Source of the DNA: Osmia lignaria lignaria
Taxonomy: Eukaryota > Arthropoda > Insecta > Hymenoptera > Megachilidae
NCBI RefSeq assembly: GCF_051020975.1
Contig: NC_135038.1
Span: 184,001-248,000 of the forward strand
DNA: 64,000 bases
Reading direction: 5' to 3'
The stretch's first letter is position 1. Each line of letters begins with the position of its first letter. Made by a program: the position numbers and the translations under genes. Below the pieces are notes generated by a model. The model saw only the letters and a list, made by a program, of their open reading frames with translations, did not search any database and had not been told where the DNA came from. This document shows, piece after piece, positions 1-14,114 of the stretch.

Positions 1-1545
1 ATCACCATATCCACATTAGATATAATGTAATATACTGATTGATCCCCAAAGATCAATGTACATTTAATAACAATATCACTATTACTATATCTACATTAGA
101 TATAATTTCATATACAGATTCATTCCCACTAATCAATGTACATTTAATAAGAATATCATTATTACTATATCTACATTAGATATAATTTCATATACAGATT
201 CATTCCCACTGATCAATGTACATTTAATAACAATATCATTAGTAATATATCTACATTACATACGTAATGTACAATTAATAACAATATTATTATCACCATA
301 TCTACATTAGATATAATGTAATATACTGATTGATCCCCAAAGATCAATGTACAGTTAATGACAATGGCATTAGTACTATATCTACATCCGATATAATGTA
401 ATATACCGATTCATTCCCACAGATCAATATACCTTTAATAACCATATCATTAGTACTATATCTACATTCGATATAATGTAATATACTGATTCATTCCCAC
501 AGATATGTACATATAATATCCATATCATTAGTACCATACCTACATTCGATATAATGTAATATACCGATGGATTCCCACAGATCAATGCACCTTTCATAAC
601 AATATCATCAGCACTATATCTACATTCGATATAATGTAATATACTGATTCATTCCCACTGATCAATGTACATTTAACAACAACATCATTAGTAGTATATC
701 TACATTACATACGTAATGTACAATTAATAACAATATTATTATCACCATATCTACATTAGATATAATGTAATATACTGATTGATCCCCAAAGATCAATGTA
801 CATTTAATGACAATATGATTAGTACTATATCTACATCCGATATAATGTAATATACTGATTCATTCCCACAGATCAATATACCTTTAATAACCATATCATT
901 AGTACTATATCTACATTCGATATAATGTAATATACTGATACATTCCCACAGACCAATGCACCGTTAATAACAATATCATTAGCACTCTATCTACACTCGA
1001 TATAACGTAATATACTGATTCATTCCCACAGATATTTACATATAATAACCATATCATTAGTACCGTACCTACATTCGATATAATGTAATATACTGATTCA
1101 TTCCCACAGATATGTACATATAATAACCATATCATTAGTACCATACCTACATTCGATATAATGTAATATACTGATGGATTCCCACAGATCAATGCACCTT
1201 TCATAACAATATCATTAGCACTATATCTACATTAGATATAATGTAATATACTGATTCATTCCCACAGATCAATATACCTTTAATAACCATATCATTAGCA
1301 CTATATCTACATTCGATATAATGTAATATACTGATTGATCCCCAAAGATCAATGTACATTTAATAACAATATCATTATTAGCATATCTACATTATATGTA
1401 ATGTAATATACTGATTCATTCCCACAGATCAATGTACCTTTAATAACAATATCATTAGCACTATATCTACATTCGATATAATGGAATATACTGATTCATT
1501 CCCACAGATCAATGTACATTTAATAGCCATATCATTAGTCCCATA

Positions 1546-1808
1546 TCTACATTAGATATGTAATGTACATTTAATTAACAATATCATTATTACTATATCT
1601 ACATTAGGTATAATGTCATATACAGATTCATTCCCACAGATCAATGTACATTAAATAGCAATATCATTAGTAGTATATCTACATTACATATGCAATGTGC
1701 AATTAATAACAATATCATTATTACCAATTCTACATTGGATATAATGTGATATCCTGATTATTACCCAGAGATCAATGTACCTTTAATAACAACATCATTA
1801 GCACTATA
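1546..1808 (+). repeat. Module 3 copy
   Basis: T 1,546-1,597 has one extra T (TTTAATTAAC). V2 is 1,598-1,677, S' 1,678-1,728 and D 1,729-1,808. It lies about 1.61 kb upstream of the reference copy, and the similarity continues to about 1,978. Confidence 0.85.
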
Positions 1809-1890
1809 TCTACATTCGATATAATGTAATATACTGATCCATTCCCACAGATCAATGTACATTTAATAGCAATATCATCAGTAGTATATC

Positions 1891-1910
1891 TACATTACAT
1901 ATGTAATGTA
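1891..1910. repeat. Perfect 20-bp palindrome in a 51-bp monomer (15 copies)
   Basis: TACATTACATATGTAATGTA equals its own reverse complement. Other perfect copies start at 3502, 5200, 8029, 10125, 12773, 14600, 18147, 23286, 26467, 29065, 31711, 34944, 43382 and 44306; 15261 has one changed base. The much commoner relative TACATTACATACGTAATGTA pairs at 9 of 10 positions, as does TACATTACATATGCAATGTA before D units. It sits where full monomers have the TACATT-N6-AATGTA dyad. A cruciform or a site for a dimeric DNA-binding protein are possible roles; both are inference. Confidence 0.85.
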
Positions 1911-3157
1911 CAATTAATAACAATATCATTATTACCATATCTACATTAGATATAATGTAATATACTGATTGATCCCCAAAGATCAATGTACATTTAATGA
2001 CAATATCATTAGTACTATATCTACATCCGATATAATGTGATATACTGATTCATTCCCACAGATCAATATACCTTTAATAACCATATCATTAGTACTATAT
2101 CTACATTCGATATAACGTAATATACTGATTCATTCCCACAGACCAATGCACCTTTAAGAACGATATCATTAGCACTATATCTACACTCGATATAACGTAA
2201 TATACTGATTCATTCCCACAGATATGTACATATAATAACCATATCATTAGTACGATACCTACATTCGATATAATGTAATATACTGATGGATTCCCACAGA
2301 TCAATGAACCTTTCATAACAATATCATTACCACTATATCTACATTAGATATAATGTAATATACTGATTCATTCCCACAGATATGTAAATATAATAACCAT
2401 ATCATTAGTATGATACCTACATTCGATATAATGTAATATACTGATGGATTCCCACAGATCAATGAACCTTTCATAACAATATCATTACCACTATATCTAC
2501 ATTAGATACAATGTAATATACTGATTCATTCCCACAGATCAATATTCCTTTAATAACCATATCATTTGCACTATATCTACATTCCATATAATGTAATATA
2601 CTGATTCATTCCCATCGATCAATGTACATTGAATAACCATATCATTATTACTATATCTACATTCGATATAATGTAATATACTGATTCATTCCCACAGACC
2701 AATGCACCTTTAATAACAATATCATTAGCACTATATCTACATTCGATATAATGGAATATACTGATTCATTCCCACAGATCAATGTACATTTAATAGCCAT
2801 ATCATTAGTACCATATCTACATTCGATATGTAATGTACATTTAATAACAATATCATTATTACTATATCTACATTAGATATAATGTAATATACTGAGTGAT
2901 CCCCAAAGATCAATGTACATTTAATGACAATATCATTAGTACTATATCTACATCCGAAATAATGTAATATACTGATTCATTCCCACAGATCAATATACCT
3001 TTAATAACCATATCATTAGTACTATATCTACATCCGATATAATGTAATATACTGATTCATTCCCACTGGTCAATGTACATTTAATAACAACATCATTAGT
3101 AGTATATCTACATTACATACGTAATGTACAATTAATAACAATATTATTATCACCATA

Positions 3158-3419
3158 TCTACATTAGATATGTAATGTACATTTAATAACAATATCATTA
3201 TTACTATATCTACATTAGGTATAATGTCATATACAGATTCATTCCCACAGATCAATGTACATTAAATAGCAATATCATTAGTAGTATATCTACATTACAT
3301 ATGCAATGTACAATTAATAACAATATCATTATTACCAATTCTACATTGGATATAATGTGATATCCTGATTATTACCCAGAAATCAATGTACCTTTAATAA
3401 CAATATCATTAGCACTATA
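3158..3419 (+). repeat. Module 3, reference copy: T-V2-S'-D (262 bp)
   Basis: T 3,158-3,208 (51 bp, GATATGTAATGTAC), V2 3,209-3,288 (AGGTATAATGTCATATACAG with CCCACAG), S' 3,289-3,339 (51 bp, TACATTACATATGCAATGTA) and D 3,340-3,419. D is the most divergent full-length monomer: it starts TCTACATTGG, has GTGATATCCTGATTATTACCCAG and lacks the usual CATTCCCAC word. Confidence 0.88.
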
Positions 3420-4348
3420 TCTACATTCGATATAATGTAATATACTGATCCATTCCCACAGATCAATGTACATTTAATAGCAATATCATCAGTAGTATAT
3501 CTACATTACATATGTAATGTACAATTAATAACAATATCATTATTACCATATCTACATTAGATATAATGTAATATACTGATTGATCCCCACAGATCAATGT
3601 ACATTTAATACCAATATCATTAGTAGGTTATCTTCAGTCGATATAATGTAATATACTGATGGATTCCCACAGATGAATGCACCTTTCATAACAATATCAT
3701 TAGCACTATATCTACATTCGATATAATGTAATATACTGATTCATTCCCACAGACCAATGTACATTTAATAACCATATCGTTAGTGCTATATCTACATTCG
3801 ATATAATGTAATATACTGATTCATTCCCACAGACCAATGCACCGTTAATAACAATATCATTAGCACTCTATCTACACTCGATATAACGTAATATACTGAT
3901 TCATTCCCACAGACCAATGCACCGTTAATAACAATATCATTAGCACTCTATCTACACTCGATATAATGTAATATACTGATTCATTCCCACAGACCAATGC
4001 ACCGTTAATAACAATATCATTAGCACTCTATCTACACTCGATATAACGTAATATACTGATTCATTCCCACAGATATTTACATATAATAACCATATCATTA
4101 GTACCATACCTACATTCGATATAATGTAATATACTGATGGATTCCCACAGATCAATGAACCTTTCATAACAATATCATTACCACTATATCTACATTAGAT
4201 ATAATGTAATATACGGATTCATTCCCACAGATCAATATACCTTTAATAACTATATCATTAGCACTATATCTACATTCGATATAATGTAATATACTGATTC
4301 ATTCCCACAGATCAATGTACATTTAATAACAATATCAATATTACTATA

Positions 4349-4877
4349 TCTACATTAGATATAATTTCATATACAGATTCATTCCCACTGATCAATGTAC
4401 ATTTAATAACATCATGATTAGTAGTATATCTACATTACATACGTAATGTGCAATTAATAACAATATTATTATCATCATATCTACATTAGATATAATGTAA
4501 TATACTGATTGATCCCCAAAGATCAATGTACATTTAATGACAATATCATTAGTACTATATCTACATCCGATATAATGTAATATACTGATTCATTCCCACA
4601 GATCAATATACCTTTAATAACCATATCATTAGTACTATATCTACATTCGATATAATGTAATATACTGATTCATTCCCACAGACCAATGCACCTTTAATAA
4701 CGATATCATTAGCACTATATCTACACTCGATATAACGTAATATACTGATTCATTCCCACAGATATGTACATATAATAACCATATCATTAGTATGATACCT
4801 ACATTCGATATAATGTAATATACTGATGGATTCCCACAGATCAATGAACCTTTCATAACAATATCATTACCACTATA
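4349..4877 (+). repeat. Module 1, reference copy: F-S-G-U-P-Q-R (529 bp)
   Basis: Seven monomers in fixed order. F 4,349-4,428 has ATTTCATATACAG and CCCACTGATCA. S 4,429-4,479 is a 51-bp short unit with TACATTACATACGTAATG. G 4,480-4,559 has TGATTGATCCCCAAAGATC. U 4,560-4,639 starts TCTACATCCG and carries AATATACC. P 4,640-4,719 has AGACCAATGCACC. Q 4,720-4,797 is 78 bp with AACGTAATATAC and AGATATGTACATATAATAAC. R 4,798-4,877 starts CCTACATTCG and has TGATGGATTCCCAC. The same order recurs throughout the window and is the main building block of the array. A second clean copy with the same phase is 52,881-53,409. Confidence 0.9.
4640..4877 (+). repeat. P-Q-R cassette (238 bp), reference copy; about 40 close copies
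   Basis: Core of module 1. I count 40 close copies, with P starting at 2100, 3951, 4640, 6627, 8478, 9167, 9645, 11524, 12213, 14120, 16448, 17137, 20660, 21587, 22276, 24768, 25457, 30252, 30941, 33562, 35364, 36951, 37269, 37956, 38514, 39283, 39839, 41397, 41715, 45067, 46256, 46945, 48585, 49672, 53172, 53941, 55081, 58921, 60008 and 63508. Related altered versions lie near 911, 42852, 50071, 58393 and 60407. On the minus strand each copy leaves a 71-codon open frame, because Q is 78 bp (26 codons) and R has lost the TGA that other monomers carry. I treat this frame as a by-product and not as a gene. Confidence 0.85.
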
Positions 4878-6463
4878 TCTACATTAGATATAATGTAATA
4901 TACTGATTCATTCCCACAGATAAATATTCCTTTAATAACCATATCATTTGCACTATATCTACATTCCATATAATGTAATATACTGATTCATTCCCATCGA
5001 TCAATGTACATTGAATAACCATATCATTATTACTATATCTACATTCGATATAATGTAATATACTGATTCATTCCCACAGATCAATATTCCTTTAATAACC
5101 ATATCATTTGCACTATATCTACATTCGATATAATGTAATATACTGATTCATTCCCACAGATCAATGTACATTAAATAGCAATATCATCAGTAGTATATCT
5201 ACATTACATATGTAATGTACAATTAATAACAATATCATTATTACCATATCTACATTAGATATAATGTAATATACTGATTGATCCCCAAAGATCAATGTAC
5301 ATTTAATGACAATATCATTAGTACTATATCTACATCCGAAATAATGTAATATACTGATTCATTCCCACAGATCAATATACCTTTAATAACCATATCATTA
5401 GTACTATATCTACATTCGACATAATGTAATATACTGATTCATTCCCACAGACCAATGCACCTTTAATATCAATATCATTAGCACTACATCTACATTCCAT
5501 ATAATATAATATACTGATTCATTCCCACAGACCAATGCACCTTTCATAACAATATCATTAGCACTATATCTACATTCGATATAATGTAATATACTGATTC
5601 ATTGCCACTGATCAATGTACATTTAATAACAGCATCATTAGTAGTATATCTACATTACATCCGTAATGTGCAATTAATAACAATATTATTATCATCACAT
5701 CTACATTAAATATAATGTAATATACTGATTGATCCCCAAAGATCAATGTACATTTAATGACAATATCATTAGTACTATATCTACATCCGATATAATGTAA
5801 TATACTGATTCATTCCCACAGATCAATATACCTTTAATAACCATATCATTAGTACTATATCCACATTCGATATAATTTAATACACTGATTCATTCCCACA
5901 GATATGTACATATAATAACCATATCATTAGTACCATACCTACATTCGATATAATGTAACATACTGATGGATTCCCACAGATCAATGCACCTTTCATAACA
6001 ATATCATTAGCACTATATCTACATTAGATATAATGTAATATACGGATTCATTCCCACAGATCAATATACCTTTAATAACTATATCATTAGCACTATATCT
6101 ACATTCGATATAATGTAATATACTGATTCATTCCCACAGATCAATGTACATTTAATAACAATATCAATATTACTATATCTACATTAGATATAATTTCATA
6201 TACAGATTCATTCCCACTGATCAATGTACATTTAATAACATCATCATTAGTAGTATATCTACATTACATACGTAATGTACAATTAATAACAATATTATTA
6301 TCACCATATGTACATTAGATATAAAGTAATATACTGATTCATTCCCACAGATATGTACATATAATAACCATATCATTAGTACGATACCTACATTCGATAT
6401 AATGTAATATACTGATGGATTCCCACAGATCAATGAACCTTTCATAACAATATCACAACCACT

Positions 6464-9400
6464 ATATCTACATTAGATATAATGTAATATACTGATTGAT
6501 CCCCAAAGATCAATGTACATTTAATGACAATATCATTAGTACTATATCTACATCCGATATAATGTGATATACTGATTCATTCCCACAGATCAATATACCT
6601 TTAATAACCATATCATTAGTACTATATCTACATTCGATATAACGTAATATACTGATTCATTCCCACAGACCAATGCACCTTTAATAACGATATCATTAGC
6701 ACTATATCTACACTCGATATAACGTAATATACTGATTCATTCCCACAGATATGTACATATAATAACCATATCATTAGTACGATACCTACATTCGATATAA
6801 TGTAATATACTGATGGATTCCCACAGATCAATGAACCTTTCATAACAATATCATTACCACTATATCTACATTAGATATAATGTAATATACTGATTCATTC
6901 CCACAGATATGTAAATATAATAACCATATCATTAGTATGATACCTACATTCGATATAATGTAATATACTGATGGATTCCCACAGATCAATGAATCTTTCA
7001 TAACAATATCATTACCACTATATCTACATTAGATACAATGTAATATACTGATTCATTCCCACAGATCAATATTCCTTTAATAACCATATCATTTGCACTA
7101 TATCTACATTCCATATAATGTAATATACTGATTCATTCCCATCGATCAATGTACATTGAATAACCATATCATTATTACTATATCTACATTCGATATAATG
7201 TAATATACTGATTCATTCCCACAGACCAATGCACCTTTAATAACAATATCATTAGCACTATATCTACATTCGATATAATGGAATATACTGATTCATTCCC
7301 ACAGATCAATGTACATTTAATAGCCATATCATTAGTACCATATCTACATTCGATATGTAATGTACATTTAATAACAATATCATTATTACTATATCTACAT
7401 TAGATATAATGTAATATACTGAGTGATCCCCAAAGATCAATGTACATTTAATGACAATATCATTAGTACTATATCTACATCCGAAATAATGTAATATACT
7501 GATTCATTCCCACAGATCAATGTACCTTTAATAACCATATCATTAGTACTATATCTACATCCGATATAATGTAATATACTGATTCATTCCCACTGGTCAA
7601 TGTACATTTAATAACAACATCATTAGTAGTATATCTACATTACATACGTAATGTACAATTAATAACAATATTATTATCACCATATCTACATTAGATATGT
7701 AATGTACATTTAATAACAATATCATTATTACTATATCTACATTAGGTATAATGTCATATACAGATTCATTCCCACAGATCAATGTACATTAAATAGCAAT
7801 ATCATTAGTAGTATATCTACATTACATATGCAATGTACAATTAATAACAATATCATTATTACCAATTCTACATTGGATATAATGTGATATCCTGATTATT
7901 ACCCAGAGATCAATGTACCTTTAATAACAATATCATTAGCACTATATCTACATTCGATATAATGTAATATACTGATCCATTCCCACAGATCAATGTACAT
8001 TTAATAGCAATATCATCAGTAGTATATCTACATTACATATGTAATGTACAATTAATAACAATATCATTATTACCATATCTACATTAGATATAATGTAATA
8101 TACTGATTGATCCCCACAGATCAATGTACATTTAATACCAATATCATTAGTAGGTTATCTACATTCGATATAATGTAATATACTGATGGATTCCCACAGA
8201 TGAATGCACCTTTCATAACAATATCATTAGCACTATATCTACATTCGATATAATGTAATATACTGATTCATTCCCACAGACCAATGTACATTTAATAACC
8301 ATATCGTTAGTGCTATATCTACATTCGATATAATGTAATATACTGATTCATTCCCACAGACCAATGCACCGTTAATAACAATATCATTAGCACTCTATCT
8401 ACACTCGATATAACGTAATATACTGATTCATTCCCACAGACCAATGCACCGTTAATAACAATATCATTAGCACTCTATCTACACTCGATATAATGTAATA
8501 TACTGATTCATTCCCACAGACCAATGCACCGTTAATAACAATATCATTAGCACTCTATCTACACTCGATATAACGTAATATACTGATTCATTCCCACAGA
8601 TATTTACATATAATAACCATATCATTAGTACCATACCTACATTCGATATAATGTAATATACTGATGGATTCCCACAGATCAATGAACCTTTCATAACAAT
8701 ATCATTACCACTATATCTACATTAGATATAATGTAATATACGGATTCATTCCCACAGATCAATATACCTTTAATAACTATATCATTAGCACTATATCTAC
8801 ATTCGATATAATGTAATATACTGATTCATTCCCACAGATCAATGTACATTTAATAACAATATCAATATTACTATATCTACATTAGATATAATTTCATATA
8901 CAGATTCATTCCCACTGATCAATGTACATTTAATAACATCATCATTAGTAGTATATCTACATTACATACGTAATGTGCAATTAATAACAATATTATTATC
9001 ATCATATCTACATTAGATATAATGTAATATACTGATTGATCCCCAAAGATCAATGTACATTTAATGACAATATCATTAGTACTATATCTACGTCCGATAT
9101 AATGTAATATACTGATTCATTCCCACAGATCAATATACCTTTAATAACCATATCATTAGTACTATATCTACATTCGATATAATGTAATATACTGATTCAT
9201 TCCCACAGACCAATGCACCTTTAATAACGATATCATTAGCACTATATCTACACTCGATATAACGTAATATACTGATTCATTCCCACAGATATGTACATAT
9301 AATAACCATATCATTAGTATGATACCTACATTCGATATAATGTAATATACTGATGGATTCCCACAGATCAATGAACCTTTCATAACAATATCATTACCAC

Positions 9401-9687
9401 TATATCTACATTAGATATAATGTAATATACTGATTCATTCCCACAGATCAATATTCCTTTAATAACCATATCATTTGCACTATATCTACATTCCATATAA
9501 TGTAATATACTGATTCATTCCCATCGATCAATGTACATTGAATAACCATATCATTATTACTATATCTACATTCGATATAATGTAATATACTGATTCATTC
9601 CCACAGATCAATATTCCTTTAATAACCATATCATTTGCACTATATCTACATTCGATATAATGTAATATACTGATTCATTCCCACAGA
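6464..9687 (+). repeat. 3.2-kb block, copy 2 of the duplication at offset 4,527
   Basis: Second copy of 1,937-5,160. The match ends at the CCCACAGA word near 9,687, where this copy continues with a P unit (AGACCAATGCACC) while the first copy continues with GATCAATGTACATTAAATAG. Cassettes at 6,627, 8,478 and 9,167 and module 3 at 7,685 keep their exact spacing. Confidence 0.85.
7685..7946 (+). repeat. Module 3 copy
   Basis: Exact offset of 4,527 bp from the 3,158 copy, as part of the larger duplicated block. D is at 7,867-7,946 and carries CCCAGAGATC where the reference D has CCCAGAAATC. Confidence 0.87.
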
Positions 9688-10795
9688 CCAATGCACCTTT
9701 AATAACAATATCATTAGCACTATATCTACATTCGATATAACGTAATATACTGATTCATTCCCACAGATATGTACATATAATAACCATATAATCAGTACCA
9801 TACCTACATTCGATATAATGTAATATACTGATGGATTCCCACAGATCAATGCACCTTTCATAACAGTATCATTAGCACCATATCTACATTAGATATAATG
9901 TAATATACTGATTCATTCCCACAGGTCAATATACCTTTAAAAACCATATCATTAGCACTATATCTACATTCGATATAATGTAACATACTGATTCATTCCC
10001 ACAGATCAATCTACATTTAATAACAATATCATTATTACTATATCTACATTAGATATAATTTCATATACAGATTCATTCCCACTGATCAATGTACATTTAC
10101 TAGCAATATCATTAGTAGTATATCTACATTACATATGTAATGTACAATTAATAACAATATCATTATTACCATATCTACATTAGATATAATGTAATATACT
10201 GATTGATCCCCACAGATCAATGTACATTTAATACCAATATCATTAGTAGCATATCTACATTCGATATAATGTAATATACTGATTCATTCCCACAGATCAA
10301 TATACCTTTAATAACCATATCATTAGTACTATATCTACATTCGATATAATGTAATTTACTGTTTCATTCCCACAATTTAATATATTTAATAACCATATCA
10401 ATAGTACTATATCTACATACGATATAATGTAATATACCGATTCATTCCCACAGATCAATGTACCTTTAATAACAATATCATTAGCACTATATCTACATTC
10501 CTTATAATGTAGTACACAGATTCCTTCCCACAGATCAATGTGCCTTTAATAACGATATCATTAGCACTATATCTACATTCGATATAATGTAATATACTGA
10601 TTCATTCCCACAGATCAATGTTCATTTCATACCCATATCATTAGTACCATATCTACATTAGATATGTTATGTACATTTAATAACCAATATCATTATTACT
10701 ATATCTACATTAGGTATACTGTCATATACAGATTCATTCGGACAGATCAATGTACATTTACTAGCAATATCATTAGTAGTATATCTACATTACAT
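9640..10795 (+). repeat. 1.15-kb block, copy 1 (offset 4,475)
   Basis: Matches 14,115-15,270: cassette at 9,645, palindromic short unit at 10,125, then module 2. The right boundary falls inside the short unit of module 2, where this copy switches to ACATACGTAATGTGC. Confidence 0.8.
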
Positions 10796-10834
10796 ACGTA
10801 ATGTGCAATTAATAACAATATTATTATCATCATA
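10334..10834 (+). repeat. Module 2 copy
   Basis: Same order as the 17,695 copy. T is at 10,652-10,703 and V at 10,704-10,783. The final short unit is the ACATACGTAATGTG form, not the palindromic form, because a recombination boundary falls inside it (near 10,795); the sequence then continues as module 1. Confidence 0.85.
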
Positions 10835-12529
10835 TCTACATTAGATATAATGTAATATACTGATTGATCCCCAAAGATCAATGTACATTTAATGACAATA
10901 TCATTAGTACTATATCTACATCCGATATAATGTAATATACTGATTCATTCCCACAGATCAATATACCTTTAATAACCATATCATTAGTACTATATCCACA
11001 TTCGATATAATGTAATATACTGATTCATTCCCACAGATATGTACATATAATAACCATATCATTAGTACCATACCTACATTCGATATAATGTAACATACTG
11101 ATGGATTCCCACAGATCAATGCACCTTTCATAACAATATCATTACCACTATATCTACATTAGATATAATGTAATATACTGATTCATTCCCACAGATCAAT
11201 GTACATTTAATAACAATATCAATATTACTATATCTACATTAGATATAATTCCATATACAGATTCATTCCCACTGATCAATGTACATTTAATAACATCATC
11301 ATTAGTAGTATATCTACATTACATACGTAATGTACAATTAATAACAATATTATTATCACCATATCTACATTAGATATAAAGTAATATACTGATTGATCCC
11401 CAAAGATCAATGTACATTTAATGACAATATCATTAGTACTATATCCACATCCGATATAATGTAATATACTGATTCACTCCCACAGATCAATATACCTTTA
11501 ATAACCATATCATTAGTACTATATCTACATTCGATATAATGTAATATACTGATTCATTCCCACAGACCAATGCACCTTTAATATCGATATCATTAGCACT
11601 ATATCTACACTCGATATAACGTAATATACTGATTCATTCCCACAGATATGTACATATAATAACCATATCATTAGTACGATACCTACATTCGATATAATGT
11701 AATATACTGATGGATTCCCACAGATCAATGAACCTTTCATAACAATATCATTACCACTATATCTACATTAGATATAATGTAATATACGGATTCATTCCCA
11801 CAAATCAATATACCTTTAATAACTATATCATTAGCACTATATCTACATTCGATATAATGTAATATACTGATTCATTCCCACAGATCAATGTACATTTAAT
11901 AACAATATCAATATTACTATATCTACATTAGATATAATTTCATATACAGATTCATTCCCACTGATCAATGTACATTTAATAACATCATCATTAGTAGTAT
12001 ATCTACATTACATACGTAATGTGCAATTAATAACAATATTATTATCATCATATCTACATTAGATATAATGTAATATACTGATTGATCCCCAAAGATCAAT
12101 GTACATTTAATGACAATATCATTAGTACTATATCTACATCCGATATAATGTAATATACTGATTCATTCCCACAGATCAATATACCTTTAATAACCATATC
12201 ATTAGTACTATATCTACATTCGATATAATGTAATATACTGATTCATTCCCACAGACCAATGCACCTTTAATAACGATATCATTAGCACTATATCTACACT
12301 CGATATAACGTAATATACTGATTCATTCCCACAGATATGCACATATAATAACCATATCATTAGTACGATACCTACATTCGATATAATGTAATATACTGAT
12401 GGATTCCCACAGATCAATGAACCTTTCATAACAATATCATTACCACTATATCTACATTAGATATAATGTAATATACTGATTCATTCCCACAGATCAATAT
12501 TCCTTTAATAACCATATCATTTGCACTAT
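10797..12529 (+). repeat. 1.7-kb block, copy 1 (offset 4,924)
   Basis: Matches 15,721-17,453 including the paired cassettes at 11,524 and 12,213 and the TCATCATATC word. It diverges where this copy reads ATTTGCAC and CATTCC and the partner reads ATTAGCAC and CATTCG. Confidence 0.8.
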
Positions 12530-13991
12530 ATCTACATTCCATATAATGTAATATACTGATTCATTCCCATCGATCAATGTACATTGAATAACCATATCAT
12601 TATTACTATATCTACATTCGATATAATGTAATATACTGATTCATTCCCACAGATCAATATTCCTTTAATAACCATATCATTTGCACTATATCTACATTCG
12701 ATATAATGTAATATACTGATTCATTCCCACAGATGAATGTACATTAAATAGCAATATCATCAGTAGTATATCTACATTACATATGTAATGTACAATTAAT
12801 AACAATATCATTATTACCATATCTACATTAGATATAATGTAATATACTGATTGATCCCCAAAGATCAATGTACATTTAATGACAATATCATTAGTACTAT
12901 ATCTACATCCGAAATAATGTAATATACTGATTCATTCCCACAGATCAATATACCTTTAATAACCATATCATTAGTACTATATCTACATTCCATATAATAT
13001 AATATACTGATTCATTCCCACAGACCAATGCACCTTTCATAACAATATCATTAGCACTATATCTACATTCGATATAATGTAATATACTGATTCATTGCCA
13101 CTGATCAATGTACATTTAATAACAGCATCATTAGTAGTATATCTACATTACATCCGTAATGTGCAATTAATAACAATATTATTATCATCACATCTACATT
13201 AAATATAATGTAATATACTGATTGATCCCCAAAGATCAATGTACATTTAATGACAATATCATTAGTACTATATCTACATCCGATATAATGTAATATACTG
13301 ATTCATTCCCACAGATCAATATACCTTTAATAACCATATCATTAGTACTATATCCACATTCGATATAATTTAATACACTGATTCATTCCCACAGATATGT
13401 ACATATAATAACCATATCATTAGTACCATACCTACATTCGATATAATGTAACATACTGATGGATTCCCACAGATCAATGCACCTTTCATAACAATATCAT
13501 TAGCACTATATCTACATTAGATATAATGTAATATACGGATTCATTCCCACAGATCAATATACCTTTAATAACTATATCATTACCACTATATCTACATTCG
13601 ATATAATGTAATATACTGATTCATTCCCACAGATCAATGTACATTTAATAACAATATCAATATTACTATATCTACATTAGATATAATTTCATATACAGAT
13701 TCATTCCCACTGATCAATGTACATTTAATAACATCATCATTAGTAGTATATCTACATTACATACGTAATGTACAATTAATAACAATATTATTATCACCAT
13801 ATGTACATTAGATATAAAGTAATATACTGATTCATTCCCACAGATATGTACATATAATAACCATATCATTAGTACGATACCTACATTCGATATAATGTAA
13901 TATACTGATGGATTCCCACAGATCAATGAACCTTTCATAACAATATCACAACCACTATATCTACATTAGATATAATGTAATATACTGATTC
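11653..13991 (+). repeat. 2.4-kb block related to 4,080-6,498
   Basis: Carries the same rare variants as the 4-6 kb block but lacks one monomer. The shared stretch ends after AATGTAATATACTGATT: here CATTCCC follows, in the partner GATCCCC. Confidence 0.78.
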
Positions 13992-14114
13992 ATTCCCACA
14001 GATCAATATTCCTTTAATAACCATATCATTAGCACTATATCTACATTCGATATAATGTAATATACTGATTCATTCCCATCGATCAATGTACATTGAATAA
14101 CCATATGATTAGTA

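Larger units (their letters stand above)
1..1936. repeat. Mosaic left-edge segment
   Basis: Begins inside the S-G junction of a module 1 copy. Two S-G-U stretches about 450 bp apart (near 250-420 and 700-870) resemble each other. A cassette near 911-1,204 has two successive Q units (P-Q-Q-R), giving the longest minus-strand open frame in the window (97 codons). Module 3 follows at 1,546-1,808, then a palindromic short unit. Nothing non-satellite is present. Confidence 0.75.
1937..5160 (+). repeat. 3.2-kb block, copy 1 of a duplication at offset 4,527
   Basis: Matches 6,464-9,687 with few changes (for example AGATAAATATTCC at 4,917-4,929 against AGATCAATATTCC). The left boundary lies in the shared TATCTACATTAGATA word. 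Just before it the first copy has TATCATTATTACC and the second has TATCACAACCAC. The block contains a P-Q-R cassette at 2,100, module 3, and a pair of cassettes at 3,951 and 4,640. Confidence 0.85.
4080..6498 (+). repeat. 2.4-kb block related to 11,653-13,991
   Basis: Matches a downstream block at offset 7,573 up to about 5,408 and at offset 7,493 after about 5,488. The 80-bp difference is one whole monomer at 5,409-5,488 (starts TCTACATTCGACATAATG, ends GCACTACA), present here only. Rare shared words include CATTCCATATAATATAATATAC, CACATCTACATTAAATATAATG and ATATGTACATTAGATATAAAG. Confidence 0.78.

Noticed and set aside
1891..1910. Palindromic short monomers as ends of a transposon or as terminators
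   Set aside because: They recur inside the satellite in register with other monomers, have no flanking target duplication or transposase, and lack the T-run of an intrinsic terminator.
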